This document shows, one piece after another, positions 14,800 to 23,732 of a stretch of DNA of 43,630 nucleotides; positions within the stretch are counted from its first letter, which is position 1; the number at the start of each line of letters is the position of its first letter. Location: contig JAFSZK010000018.1 in NCBI GenBank assembly GCA_017458975.1, forward strand, positions 1-43,630, in the 5' to 3' direction. The stretch is from Eubacterium sp. GTDB taxonomy: Bacteria; Bacillota; Clostridia; Oscillospirales; Acutalibacteraceae. Under the pieces are notes generated by a model. The model was not told the origin of the DNA and ran no database searches. It saw only the letters and a list, made by a program, of their open reading frames with translations. The translations under genes were made by a program, and so were the position numbers.

Positions 14800-17034
14800 A
14801 TGAAAGTTATTAGTAAAGTAAAATCCCTCCTCATAGATTTCAGGCGCTACTGGAAGGTTCCGCCCAAGGGAAGATATATGAGCTTTAAAGAAATTGCCTC
14901 CCTCTCCTTCGGCGGCATGGGTATAAAGTTCATAGTTTACTGTATTTCACAGATGATAATTGCGGTCGGCAATACCCTTATAGGCAACACTATAGGAATT
15001 GACCCCAAGGCGCTTTACGTCATTTACATAATCAGCGTGCTTTCGGGCTTTCCGCTGACCGCCCTCAGGGCAAAAATGATTGACAACACGCGCAGCATGA
15101 AGGGAAAATACCGTCCTTACATTATTTCAATGGGCATTCCCACCGTATTGCTCGGCATACTGTTTATCTGGATGCCATATGAAAATATGAGCCTGTTTAC
15201 AAAATGCGCCGTTGTTCTCGCATTCAACATAGGCTTTCAGTTTTTCTACAATTTTTACATTGACGCGGGCGACAGCCTTATCAACGTACTTTCCCCCAAC
15301 AGCATTGAGCGCTCCGATGTGCTTTCAATAAAATCAATTATTGAAAACTCTTCGCCTTCCGTTGCAAGCATTTTCCTGCCTATTGTTGCAAGGCTGATAA
15401 CAGGCCAGGACACGCTTTACAACTTAAAAATTTACCGTGTGCTTTTCCCTCCTATGCTTATAGTCGGCTTTATGATTTCGCTTCTGGTATATGTCAATAC
15501 AGAGGAAAAAATCGTTCAGGCGAAAACCCACGTTATTCAGGTTAAGTTTACCGACGCGTTCCGCGCCGTTGCAAGGAACAAGTATTTCTGGATTATATCG
15601 CTTGCGGGCTGGCTCGGTTTCCTTGAAGGCTCGTTCAACAGCATACTCGGCTGGATGTATAACTATCAGCACGCCTGCACGGCGGCGCAGTATTCGGTTA
15701 TAGTTGCAATCGCGGGCAACGCATCCTTCTGGAACAACGTCGTCGCCCCCTTCGTTATAAGAAAATACGGCAAGAAAAAGATACTCGTTTTCACCAACGT
15801 CTTAAACGTGTTCTTCATTGCCCTTATGCTTCCCATTGTAAGGATGACGGGCTCGGCGTACATTATCTGGCTGCTGCTCGGATGTACCTTTGTAAACCAG
15901 TTCATAACCTCGCTCGGCCACCTGCTAAACCCCAGTGTCAACGCAGATATACGCGATTACCAGCAGTACATAACGGGCGAAAGAATTGACGGAATGTTCG
16001 CCGCCGTGGGATTAATCGGTAACGTTATAACTCTTTCAACGGGCTTTGTACTGCCCGCGATTTATGAGCGCTCCGGTCTGAATCGGGAGGTTGCAGTGTC
16101 GCTCGGCTACAGTGCGTCAAACGTTTACGACGTGCTGTATAACCAGGAATACTTTATTAAGATAAGCAGCGTTCTTGTAATCGCTTCCTTAGTCGGCGCT
16201 GTTCTTAACGCAATTCCGTTTTTCTTCTACGATTTAACCGAAACAAAGCAGAAGGCTATGGTAAGGGTGCTTAAAATCCGCGCGCTGTTTGAGGATTACG
16301 GAAACGACGTGCTTTCGGACGAGGCGCTTATTGAAGCGGTTGAAATAATCAACGAGGCTAAGGAAGCTGCAGGCAGACAGGTTACCCAAATCCCCGAAAA
16401 AGCCGATAAAAAAGAGAAAAAGCTCCTGCGCGAGGAAAACGAAAAAATAGAAATTGCAAAAATCGTTATGGATGAGCTTAATATATTTGATACCGAATAC
16501 GGAAAAACGCGCGTTGAAAACGCAAAGAAAATCTGCGAAGCGGGGCTTAACGGCTACCTTGACAGCTTTACCCTGACAAAGGCGCAGGCAAAGGCTATGC
16601 CGAAAGGCACCGATACCGAAAAGGAAAGGCGCAGAACGGCGCTTATGCAGGTTTCAAATTTCAAAGCTGCAAAAAAAGCGGTTAAAAAGTATTTCCCAAA
16701 CGGTATTAAGGAATTTGACAGCAGCGTTTTTCACACCCTGTTCGAGCGGGAGGATGAAACGGAGCGCAGAATTGCAGACGCGCTTGACAATCTTAAAGCG
16801 GCAAGGGAAAGCAAGGATTCCGCAGCTGCCGCAAAGCTCAGAAAAGAACTCAAAGCACTGCGCTTTGAGCAGGCAAAAACAAAGGAAAGAATTAAAGAGG
16901 CAACGAATAAAAACTCGGTATACTACCGCGCTTCAAAGCCATATCAGGACGCTAAAAAGCTGCTGATACAAAAGGAAAACTATCAGCACCTTGACGAAAT
17001 TCTTTCCCTTTACGAAAAAACCGTTACGGCATAA
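14800..17034 (+). CDS. GPH-type (MelB-like) sugar symporter with long C-terminal extension
   Basis: A 744-residue transporter. Residues about 35-475 hold roughly twelve hydrophobic segments with the cytoplasmic signature RAKMIDNTRSMKGKYRP, a diagnostic motif of the glycoside-pentoside-hexuronide:cation symporter family. Beyond residue 490 a charged, helical, Lys/Glu-rich tail of about 255 residues replaces the usual short end. Family members are about 450-500 residues, so the tail is unusual; regulation or partner binding is possible. AAGGAAAA precedes ATG 14800, one base after the GH30 stop; the two are cotranscribed, so its cargo is probably the GH30 substrate. Confidence 0.85.
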   Translation: MKVISKVKSLLIDFRRYWKVPPKGRYMSFKEIASLSFGGMGIKFIVYCISQMIIAVGNTLIGNTIGIDPKALYVIYIISVLSGFPLTALRAKMIDNTRSMKGKYRPYIISMGIPTVLLGILFIWMPYENMSLFTKCAVVLAFNIGFQFFYNFYIDAGDSLINVLSPNSIERSDVLSIKSIIENSSPSVASIFLPIVARLITGQDTLYNLKIYRVLFPPMLIVGFMISLLVYVNTEEKIVQAKTHVIQVKFTDAFRAVARNKYFWIISLAGWLGFLEGSFNSILGWMYNYQHACTAAQYSVIVAIAGNASFWNNVVAPFVIRKYGKKKILVFTNVLNVFFIALMLPIVRMTGSAYIIWLLLGCTFVNQFITSLGHLLNPSVNADIRDYQQYITGERIDGMFAAVGLIGNVITLSTGFVLPAIYERSGLNREVAVSLGYSASNVYDVLYNQEYFIKISSVLVIASLVGAVLNAIPFFFYDLTETKQKAMVRVLKIRALFEDYGNDVLSDEALIEAVEIINEAKEAAGRQVTQIPEKADKKEKKLLREENEKIEIAKIVMDELNIFDTEYGKTRVENAKKICEAGLNGYLDSFTLTKAQAKAMPKGTDTEKERRRTALMQVSNFKAAKKAVKKYFPNGIKEFDSSVFHTLFEREDETERRIADALDNLKAARESKDSAAAAKLRKELKALRFEQAKTKERIKEATNKNSVYYRASKPYQDAKKLLIQKENYQHLDEILSLYEKTVTA

Positions 17035-17037
17035 AAA

Positions 17038-17064
17038 AAGAAGGGCGTCGCCCTTCTTTTTTAT
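17038..17064. terminator. bidirectional terminator
   Basis: AAGAAGGG (17038-17045) pairs with CCCTTCTT (17051-17058) around CGTCG, then a T run. It separates the convergent symporter and GH31 genes. Confidence 0.8.
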
Positions 17065-19331
17065 TGTGAAAGTATTTCCTTTATTCTGTCGGAAACAGCG
17101 GTCGGCAGCTTCGCGTTGTAGAGCGCTCTCCAAAGCGAATTTTTATCCTCAAGTCCCTCAAAGGGCTTGTAAGCAATGCTCTTTTTAGCCGTCGTTTCGT
17201 TCCAGCGCGACATAATATTAATTATCCTCTCGCGGTAGCTTTCCTTTTCGGGGGCTTTCGGATTTTCAACGCTTACCGTATTGCCTTTTTTAAGCATCTT
17301 AACCTCCACGTCGGGGGTGTCAATATCCCTGAATACGATTTTGTATTTACGCCTTGAGGGGATAACTCCGAGGTCGCCTTCGGTATGTATTTTAAGAGTA
17401 ACGGTATCTGTTTCTTCATCGTAGATGTTTTCAAAAACGGTTTTTGCCGTGTGCTCCTCAAAGTCGGTTTTGCCGTTATCCTCGAGCATCGTATAGGTAT
17501 TATTTCCCTTAAATACCCATACCTCAAGAAGCTCGGGATTTGCGCTTGAATTACCTTTGTCGCCCGACATCGGAATTACAGCGCCCGCCTTTGCCAGCAC
17601 GGGAATTGTATAAAGCTCGCGGTTAAGAGTAATTCTTTGAGCGCCCGAATACTTTTCAAGCGTAAATATATCGGTGTATTCGCCCTCGGGAAGCCACGCT
17701 TCAACGCTGCCTTTTCCGAGCTCTTTGTTTTGGGGCGAGGTAATCGGGCATACAATAAGCTCGCTTCCGAACTTAAACTGGTTTGGTACATTGTAAGCCT
17801 CCTCTTCTTCGGGATACGAATAATACATCGGCTCACAAAGAGGAATATTCTCGCCGTGACATCTTCGGTCGGCGGTGTAAATATAAGGGATAAGCCTGTG
17901 TCTGAAATTCAGCCACTCCTTTGAGCTTAAATATACGTCCTGACGGTACTTCCACGGCTCCTTGCCGAGAAATTCAATTGCAGTTGAGTGAAGGCGCAGA
18001 ATCGGCGAGAAGGTTGCATACTCTATCCAGCGAAGATATAAATCGTCGTCGCGGTAGCCCTTGTGGTGACCGCCTATATCATGGCTCCACCAGCAGTACG
18101 CCGCGTTTGCCGCGGTATTTGTAAAGCAGGGCTGAAAGTCGAGAACCTCCCACTTAATAGCGGTATCGCCCGAAAAGCCGAGGGGATATCTGTGGGAGCC
18201 GACCCCGCCGTAGCGTGAAAGAATAAGCGGAATATCGCCGTTTTCGGCATTGTCAAGATAATGGTAGTGGTTAAGCGCGGGAAGCGGGTCGAGGCCGGGG
18301 ACGTCGCTGCTTTTACCCTGTTGCCAGTCTATCCACCAGAAGTCAACGCCGTCTTTTTCATATGGCTTATGTAAAATATCAAAATAGCTGTTCCAGAAAT
18401 TACTGTCACCGCATCTGAACTTAACGGGCTCCTTCGTTTTCGGGTCAATACCGTTAGCCCTTGCCATTTCTTCATACATATCGTCAAAATATCTTACTCC
18501 GTCGGCGGGATGAAGATTGAGAGTTATATGAAGATTTTTTTCTTTAAGCTCCTTTAAAAATGCCTTGTAATCGGGGAAGAGATTGGTGTTCCACGAATAA
18601 CCCGTCCAGCCTCTTTCGTTTGTTCTGAACTGTTTTTTGATATCAACCCAGTGCCAGTCCATGTCAACGGTTGCAACGGTGAGCGGAATTTCCTCTTTCT
18701 CGAATCTGTCCATCAGAGAAAGGTATTCCTCCTGGGTATACGCGTGGTATCTGCTCCACCATACGCCGAGCGCAAAGCGCGGAACAATAGGAGTTTTACC
18801 GCTTATGGCATAAAAGGCGTTCATTGCGCCGCGATAGTCCTTACCGTAGGCGAAGGCGTAGTAATCGTTCCCGCCGTCTCTCGGAGTAAATTCTCCGTTT
18901 TCGTCCAAAAGAATACTTTTTCCATCGTCAAAAAGATACGCTCCGCCCTCGGTAATAAATCCGTTTTCAAGGGGGATTCTTCCGCTTGTGTTGTCAAGCG
19001 TTCTGTACGTACCGCCAAGGTTTTTCTGCTTTGAGAAAACCTCGGTTTTTTCAGCGTCTTTAAAGAAAACGCTGTAGGGCTTTTTGTTTTTTACGGTAAG
19101 AATAATATCCTCGGTTTCAGCCGTAATGACCGAGCCCTTTTTAGTTATGTCAAGCCTGCCCGAGGGAAATTTCCGATACCATACCGCATAGCTCGCTTTA
19201 TCGCAGAACGGCGCGCTTTCAACTCTCAGAAGCCTTGAAGTAAGATAGGTAATACGAACATCACCTGTAACCTTAATCTGTTCCTCGTCCGCTTTAGGCT
19301 CACAGGCAAACACTAAAGATTCTTTAAGCAT
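17061..19331 (-). CDS. GH31-family alpha-glycosidase
   Basis: A 756-residue intracellular glycosidase. It has an N-terminal beta-sandwich, then the catalytic barrel with ALGVWWSRYHAYTQEEY. The probable nucleophile Asp is in FWWIDWQQG and the acid/base Asp in GFSGDTAIKW; beta-domains follow. A C-terminal extension of about 60-80 residues is present. Typical substrates are alpha-glucosides or alpha-xylosides; here WWIDWQQG departs from the common WxDMNE, so the substrate is open. ATG 19331 is chosen since GGGAGGG lies just ahead; a codon five residues earlier would use that motif as coding sequence. It is divergent from the GH38-like gene. Confidence 0.9.
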   Translation of the reverse strand: MLKESLVFACEPKADEEQIKVTGDVRITYLTSRLLRVESAPFCDKASYAVWYRKFPSGRLDITKKGSVITAETEDIILTVKNKKPYSVFFKDAEKTEVFSKQKNLGGTYRTLDNTSGRIPLENGFITEGGAYLFDDGKSILLDENGEFTPRDGGNDYYAFAYGKDYRGAMNAFYAISGKTPIVPRFALGVWWSRYHAYTQEEYLSLMDRFEKEEIPLTVATVDMDWHWVDIKKQFRTNERGWTGYSWNTNLFPDYKAFLKELKEKNLHITLNLHPADGVRYFDDMYEEMARANGIDPKTKEPVKFRCGDSNFWNSYFDILHKPYEKDGVDFWWIDWQQGKSSDVPGLDPLPALNHYHYLDNAENGDIPLILSRYGGVGSHRYPLGFSGDTAIKWEVLDFQPCFTNTAANAAYCWWSHDIGGHHKGYRDDDLYLRWIEYATFSPILRLHSTAIEFLGKEPWKYRQDVYLSSKEWLNFRHRLIPYIYTADRRCHGENIPLCEPMYYSYPEEEEAYNVPNQFKFGSELIVCPITSPQNKELGKGSVEAWLPEGEYTDIFTLEKYSGAQRITLNRELYTIPVLAKAGAVIPMSGDKGNSSANPELLEVWVFKGNNTYTMLEDNGKTDFEEHTAKTVFENIYDEETDTVTLKIHTEGDLGVIPSRRKYKIVFRDIDTPDVEVKMLKKGNTVSVENPKAPEKESYRERIINIMSRWNETTAKKSIAYKPFEGLEDKNSLWRALYNAKLPTAVSDRIKEILSQ

Positions 19332-19363
19332 ATTATTCCCTCCCATATAGTTTGTTCTCTTTC

Positions 19364-19392
19364 ATTATATATAATTTATTAAAACATTTCAA
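19364..19392 (-). promoter_or_regulatory. promoter for GH31
   Basis: Minus strand TTGAAA (19392-19387), 17-base spacer, TATAAT (19369-19364). Its -35 ends two bases from the -35 of the divergent promoter. Confidence 0.7.
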
Positions 19393-19394
19393 CA

Positions 19395-19423
19395 TTGCGT
19401 TTGAGGGCTTTTTTTGATAATAT
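19395..19423 (+). promoter_or_regulatory. promoter for the GH38-like gene
   Basis: TTGCGT at 19395-19400, 17-base spacer, TAATAT at 19418-19423. It abuts the opposing promoter. Confidence 0.55.
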
Positions 19424-19451
19424 GTAACTATAACTGATTCGGAGGTAAGCA

Positions 19452-21893
19452 ATGGCTTATAAAATACATATTGCATACGGCTTTCACGTAAACTGCTACC
19501 ACTCCTACAGGGGAGACACTAATGACGCGCATGGCTTCGGCTCGGATATTCGTATTATACGAAAAATCATCTCAACTCTTGACGCGCTCAACAAGGAGGG
19601 CATTCCCGTAAAGGGAACATGGGACAGCGAAAATTTCTTTTCCCTTGAAAAAATCCTGCCCGAATATGCGCCCGATATAATTGAGGGTATGAAGCGCAGG
19701 GTTAAAGAATACGGCGATGAAAACATAATTATGGGCTACACAAACGGAGCTCTCGGAGCAATGGAAAAGGACGAGCTTTGCGCTTCGATTAATCTCGCTG
19801 TAAGTAATCCTCAGGGCTCCGGCCTGAAGGACATTTTCGGCGAGTGCGAAATGATAGTACGACCGCAGGAGGTTATGTTTTCTCCCTCTCAGGTAAATAC
19901 ATATAACAAACTCGGAGTAAAAGCGCTTTGTCTTTATTATTCCTGCGTACCCTTTGACGCGTTCAAAACCCTGATTCCGCTTCTTGACGACGAAAAGGCG
20001 TTTAATCCTCTCACCTTTGAATATAAAGGAGAGGGACTGACCGTTATTCCGACCTATTCAAACGCCGACGTTTGTGATGCAGGTTGTCTGAGAGCATGGG
20101 TAAAGGATTTACATTTAAAGCAGGAAAGCGGTGAAATAAAGCGGGATTTATTCCTCTTTATCAATATGGACGCCGACGCAATTTTCTGGGAAAGTCTTGA
20201 CCTTCCGATAATAGGAAACCGCCTTGCCAATACCGACGGCATACACGGATTGGTAAAAGAGGTGGGCGACCTTGATTACGTTGCTTTTGACACGCCCGGA
20301 GGATATCTTAAAACCCATAAGCCCGTCGGAACAATCGCATTTACGCAGGACACTGCCGACGGTAATTTTACGGGCTACGCGTCCTGGGCGGAAAAGCCGT
20401 ACAACCGAAAAATCTGGACGGCTATTGAACGCAGCCGTACTGCAGGCAGGGTTATGAATAACGGAGATGACTTTCTTAACAGGGTCAAACTCCTTTCGAC
20501 AACCCATTTCGGGCTGGCTACTCCGGTTCTCAACATTCAGCGCGAGGAAGCGGCAAACGCTCTTGCCAAAAGGCTTAATGACTCCGCCTGCATTAAAGAC
20601 GGTGCGCTCACGCTTAAAAATACGGCAAAAAGCAATATCCTCTGCGTGCAGCTTGCGTGCGCTTCGGCTTCAGGGGTTAAAATTGAAGCAAAGGGACTTG
20701 AAGCGCAAACCGTAATACCCGTCGACGATAACAGCGTTTTTGTAATTCTGAAATTCAGTGAAATCAAGGACGAATACAAAATCACAGCCAAGGAAGCCGA
20801 ATATGATAATAAGTCGCTTTCGCTTACTCTTGAAAGCGGAAAAACAAAGCTTTCGTTTTCGGACAATATGAAAATCAAATGGCTTACCCATAACGAAAAA
20901 AATATCGGCGGCGAGGAGTTCATTTCTTCATATCTTACATATAACTCAACGCGGTATGATTTTAAATGCGAAAGCCTTGAAAAGGGCAAAATAATCGGCG
21001 GTGAATGTATTGAGCTCAGCGGAATAATTAACATTCCCGAAGCGCTTAAACAGGGTCGTTTCTCTTATCGCTTTTTTACCTCAGAGGTAATGCGCGGTAT
21101 ATTCGTTATTACCGACGTTGATTATCCTTATACCCCGGAGCGCGACTCAATTTCAACCGAAAATTCAACCCTCGGAAGATATACCGATATGAAATGGCAG
21201 GAAGCTGTACCGTTTGAGCTGAACTTCAACAACAGCAAAGGCGTTTCGGTAATAAAGCGAAACTTTGAGGGGGATATTTCTGTTTTTGACACCGCATCAT
21301 ACGGTGAAGCTGACGAGAAAAACCGAACCCTTGATTCTTTTAACAATCAGCTGTCTGCCGGCTTTATAGGACTTACCGACGGCGAAACGGGTCTTGCCGT
21401 TGCCAATGCGAGGAACGTGCTTTCGTCGATGGCATACTGTCCGATGAGACTCAAAGCAGACGGCAGCGTAAGTATGAACCCGTTTGGTACATATTTCGGA
21501 AAGCAGCGCCATCATCTGAATCGTTCAAACGACAGGATTCCCCGGACATATACTCTTATTGCGCCTCAAGGTAAAAGCCTTGCGCCTTCGTATAACGGAA
21601 GCCGTGAGAGAGCCGTTTTGTGTTTAATGCCGTTTGAGGGCAGTATGATTGAACGCAAAAACCTGTCGGAACTTCTGGCCTTTTCTGACGGAGCATTTGC
21701 GCTTGGCAACGACGGACCTCTTTCGCCGTTTAACGGTGAAAATGTTTTTATTCACTCGGTGGATAACAAACTCGAAAACGTAAAAGTTCGTTCGCCCCTT
21801 ATGAGCGGAATTAAAGGAAATGTCGGTAAATATATAGTTCGCGCAACAAAAGCAATTTCATATATTATCAGACGTCAGAAAAACGCAAAATAA
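19452..21893 (+). CDS. large GH38/GH57-like putative glycoside hydrolase
   Basis: An 813-residue protein without a signal peptide. The N-terminal 370 residues look like the (beta/alpha)7 deacetylase-like fold shared by GH38 and GH57: a HVN motif near residue 17, GTWDSENFFSLEK, VRPQEVMFSPSQ, and an INMDADAIFW strand end carrying acidic residues. The rest is mostly beta-strand, as in GH38 C-terminal regions. I infer a glycosidase, possibly mannosidase-like, but catalytic residues are not assigned. GGAGGT precedes ATG 19452. It is divergent from GH31 and probably part of the same glycan programme. Confidence 0.6.
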   Translation: MAYKIHIAYGFHVNCYHSYRGDTNDAHGFGSDIRIIRKIISTLDALNKEGIPVKGTWDSENFFSLEKILPEYAPDIIEGMKRRVKEYGDENIIMGYTNGALGAMEKDELCASINLAVSNPQGSGLKDIFGECEMIVRPQEVMFSPSQVNTYNKLGVKALCLYYSCVPFDAFKTLIPLLDDEKAFNPLTFEYKGEGLTVIPTYSNADVCDAGCLRAWVKDLHLKQESGEIKRDLFLFINMDADAIFWESLDLPIIGNRLANTDGIHGLVKEVGDLDYVAFDTPGGYLKTHKPVGTIAFTQDTADGNFTGYASWAEKPYNRKIWTAIERSRTAGRVMNNGDDFLNRVKLLSTTHFGLATPVLNIQREEAANALAKRLNDSACIKDGALTLKNTAKSNILCVQLACASASGVKIEAKGLEAQTVIPVDDNSVFVILKFSEIKDEYKITAKEAEYDNKSLSLTLESGKTKLSFSDNMKIKWLTHNEKNIGGEEFISSYLTYNSTRYDFKCESLEKGKIIGGECIELSGIINIPEALKQGRFSYRFFTSEVMRGIFVITDVDYPYTPERDSISTENSTLGRYTDMKWQEAVPFELNFNNSKGVSVIKRNFEGDISVFDTASYGEADEKNRTLDSFNNQLSAGFIGLTDGETGLAVANARNVLSSMAYCPMRLKADGSVSMNPFGTYFGKQRHHLNRSNDRIPRTYTLIAPQGKSLAPSYNGSRERAVLCLMPFEGSMIERKNLSELLAFSDGAFALGNDGPLSPFNGENVFIHSVDNKLENVKVRSPLMSGIKGNVGKYIVRATKAISYIIRRQKNAK

Positions 21894-21905
21894 CAACAAA
21901 TCTTA

Positions 21906-21934
21906 TTGAAAAAACCGTACAAACGTTATATAAT
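21906..21934 (+). promoter_or_regulatory. promoter for the acyltransferase-like gene
   Basis: TTGAAA at 21906-21911, 17-base spacer, TATAAT at 21929-21934. Confidence 0.65.
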
Positions 21935-21969
21935 TATTTTATAACTGTGTGAAAAAGAGGCAAGCATTT

Positions 21970-23265
21970 ATGAAGCAAAATCCCGACAGCTATCTGCTTT
22001 ATGAGTCAGGTAAATTTATTACATATAATATACGCCTTAAATGCGTAATGAAAAACAGGGTTGACGCCGAAGCGCTGAATAAGGCGGCGCAGATTGCCTT
22101 TAAGCGTTTTCCCTACTACGCAAAAGAGGTTAATATTCTTCCTAATGGCGAAATAGAGTTCAGGCATAACAGCCGTCCGCTTTATGTAGGACCCGAGGGC
22201 AACAGACACGTCCGCTTCGCAACAAAGGAAGTTAACTATCATCTTTGCAGCATCAGCTATAAGGAAAATATTATTTATTTTAATATGCACCACGGTCTTT
22301 GCGGAGGCTGTGGAATGATGTTCTGGGTAAAGAGCACGCTGTGGCATTATGTTAAAGAGGCCTTCGGCGTTGAGCTTGAAAAAGGAAACATCAAAACCGC
22401 CGACACTCCTTTAACAGAGGGCGAAACCGCATTTCCCGACCCGGAAGCTCTTGAGGACGCGGAGCCTTTGGGCAAGATTAATACCGATACCGTTTACGTT
22501 CCTGCTCTCGATTATGCAAGACACGCGGTAATCGCCCCCGGAAAAGCGCTTAAATACTATGAGCTTGAAATTGAAGCAAACGACTTTATGAAATATGCAA
22601 GAAGCAACGACGGAAGTCCTAACTCCATTCTTGCTTCTCTGATGTTCAGAGCAGTCTGCAAGGTAACTTCGCCAAAGGTTGCAAAGGCGATAAGAGGAAA
22701 TATCCTTTGTAATTACCGCGCTGACGTAGGATGTCCCGAAACCTATCACGATATGGTTCGGTTAATGTCGGTTTACTATCCGCGCGAGAAGCTTGAAAAC
22801 AAGGATATCGAATATCTGAGCACGGTAACAAGAAGCGTTATGTATATGCAGATGCAGCCCGAATACAGCGTTAAAACCTTTAAGGCTGCATGTGAGTCAA
22901 AAGAGGGTATTGACCGACAAAACGGATTTTTGAACAAGAGAGTTTATGCGATGACTCACTCACCGTATACAAAACCGCCCTTCGGAACGTTTCTTATAAG
23001 TTATGTAGGGCGTGAAGACTGGTACGGACTGGAGAACTATATTGAGCGAACCCACTGTATTACAGACGGTCATTTAATGGTAGAGGTTAACGCTTTGCGG
23101 GATAAGTTTTTCATTACCTTTATGGAGCTTAATTCGCGTCATAAATTTTACGATGCATTCTGTGAAGCAATGAGGGAGGAAAACATCCACTTTACGGAGC
23201 ACGGCGGATATGAGCGCAAGCTTCCGTTTTCAATCTATCCCAAAAAAAGCAAGGGATACTTATAA
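21970..23265 (+). CDS. condensation-domain-like acyltransferase
   Basis: A 431-residue protein resembling the chloramphenicol-acetyltransferase/condensation superfamily, in the branch often labelled alcohol acetyltransferase. The site normally read HHxxxDG is H107-H108-GLC-GG here: the two His are kept and the Asp is Gly. A sheet-rich C-terminal half follows (TFLISYVGR). It may transfer acyl groups from CoA to an alcohol or sugar; the acceptor is unknown. ATG 21970 follows AAAGAGGCAAG; an earlier GTG lies before that site. It has its own promoter. Confidence 0.6.
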   Translation: MKQNPDSYLLYESGKFITYNIRLKCVMKNRVDAEALNKAAQIAFKRFPYYAKEVNILPNGEIEFRHNSRPLYVGPEGNRHVRFATKEVNYHLCSISYKENIIYFNMHHGLCGGCGMMFWVKSTLWHYVKEAFGVELEKGNIKTADTPLTEGETAFPDPEALEDAEPLGKINTDTVYVPALDYARHAVIAPGKALKYYELEIEANDFMKYARSNDGSPNSILASLMFRAVCKVTSPKVAKAIRGNILCNYRADVGCPETYHDMVRLMSVYYPREKLENKDIEYLSTVTRSVMYMQMQPEYSVKTFKAACESKEGIDRQNGFLNKRVYAMTHSPYTKPPFGTFLISYVGREDWYGLENYIERTHCITDGHLMVEVNALRDKFFITFMELNSRHKFYDAFCEAMREENIHFTEHGGYERKLPFSIYPKKSKGYL

Positions 23266-23289
23266 AAAATAAAAACATAAAAAATAAAA

Positions 23290-23315
23290 ACAGCGCCGAA
23301 ACAAGTCGGCGCTGT
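23290..23315. terminator. terminator between convergent genes
   Basis: ACAGCGCCGA (23290-23299) pairs perfectly with 23306-23315. The minus-strand side is followed by a long T-rich stretch and the plus side by TAATTTT. Confidence 0.75.
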
Positions 23316-23320
23316 TAATT

Positions 23321-23473
23321 TTACCAGTCGTGACCGTGGCCTTTCCAGAAAAGCCACTCTTCATCATTGGTTTCGTAGCTGTCGGGTGCGCTCGGCAGCC
23401 ACCAGAAAAGGAGTTTATAAAGAATAATAAAGGGGAAGAAAATAATATAAAACAATGCCTTGATTAAGAACAT
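23321..23473 (-). CDS. 50-residue single-span membrane peptide
   Basis: A 50-residue peptide starting MFLIKALFYIIFFPF. Residues 3-26 are one hydrophobic span ending in WW; the tail is acidic, then ends KGHGHDW with two His. GAGGTGATAAT precedes the ATG, and a terminator follows the stop. I recognise no family. A promoter at 23604-23632 leaves a leader of about 120 nt containing an inverted repeat. Confidence 0.6.
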   Translation of the reverse strand: MFLIKALFYIIFFPFIILYKLLFWWLPSAPDSYETNDEEWLFWKGHGHDW

Positions 23474-23488
23474 ATTATCACCTCGTCA

Positions 23489-23597
23489 GACAGGGAAGCA
23501 AAAAGAGTGTTGAGTTTATAAAGAGTAGAAAGGTAAGTTATGAACAAATCCAAAATGAAAAATATTTTGTCAAAAGAAAGGACTTAGCTTCCCTGTC
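23489..23597 (-). promoter_or_regulatory. leader with 11-bp inverted repeat flanking the ribosome site region
   Basis: GACAGGGAAGC at 23489-23499 is the exact reverse complement of 23587-23597. In the minus-strand transcript the two arms mark the 5' end and the bases just before the GAGGTG ribosome site of the 50-residue peptide. Long-range pairing could loop out the leader. Confidence 0.4.
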
Positions 23598-23603
23598 AAG
23601 ACC

Positions 23604-23632
23604 AATGTACCATATTGCAGTGCGTTTTTCAA
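23604..23632 (-). promoter_or_regulatory. promoter for the 50-residue peptide
   Basis: Minus strand TTGAAA (23632-23627), 17-base spacer, TACATT (23609-23604). Confidence 0.5.
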
Positions 23633-23676
23633 CAACAACCTTTTTACAGTCCCAAAGTTTGGACACAAGCCTGCTC

Positions 23677-23704
23677 TTGCCTTTTGGCGGGAGTTTGATA
23701 TAAT
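23677..23704 (+). promoter_or_regulatory. promoter for the GTPase-NYN fusion
   Basis: TTGCCT at 23677-23682, 16-base spacer, perfect TATAAT at 23699-23704. Confidence 0.6.
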
Positions 23705-23732
23705 AATATAAAAAGAGAAAAGGGGTGAGGAT

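Noticed and set aside
20537..21034. 165-codon minus-strand frame
   Set aside because: Antisense to the GH38-like gene; Ser/Leu-rich composition typical of a shadow frame.
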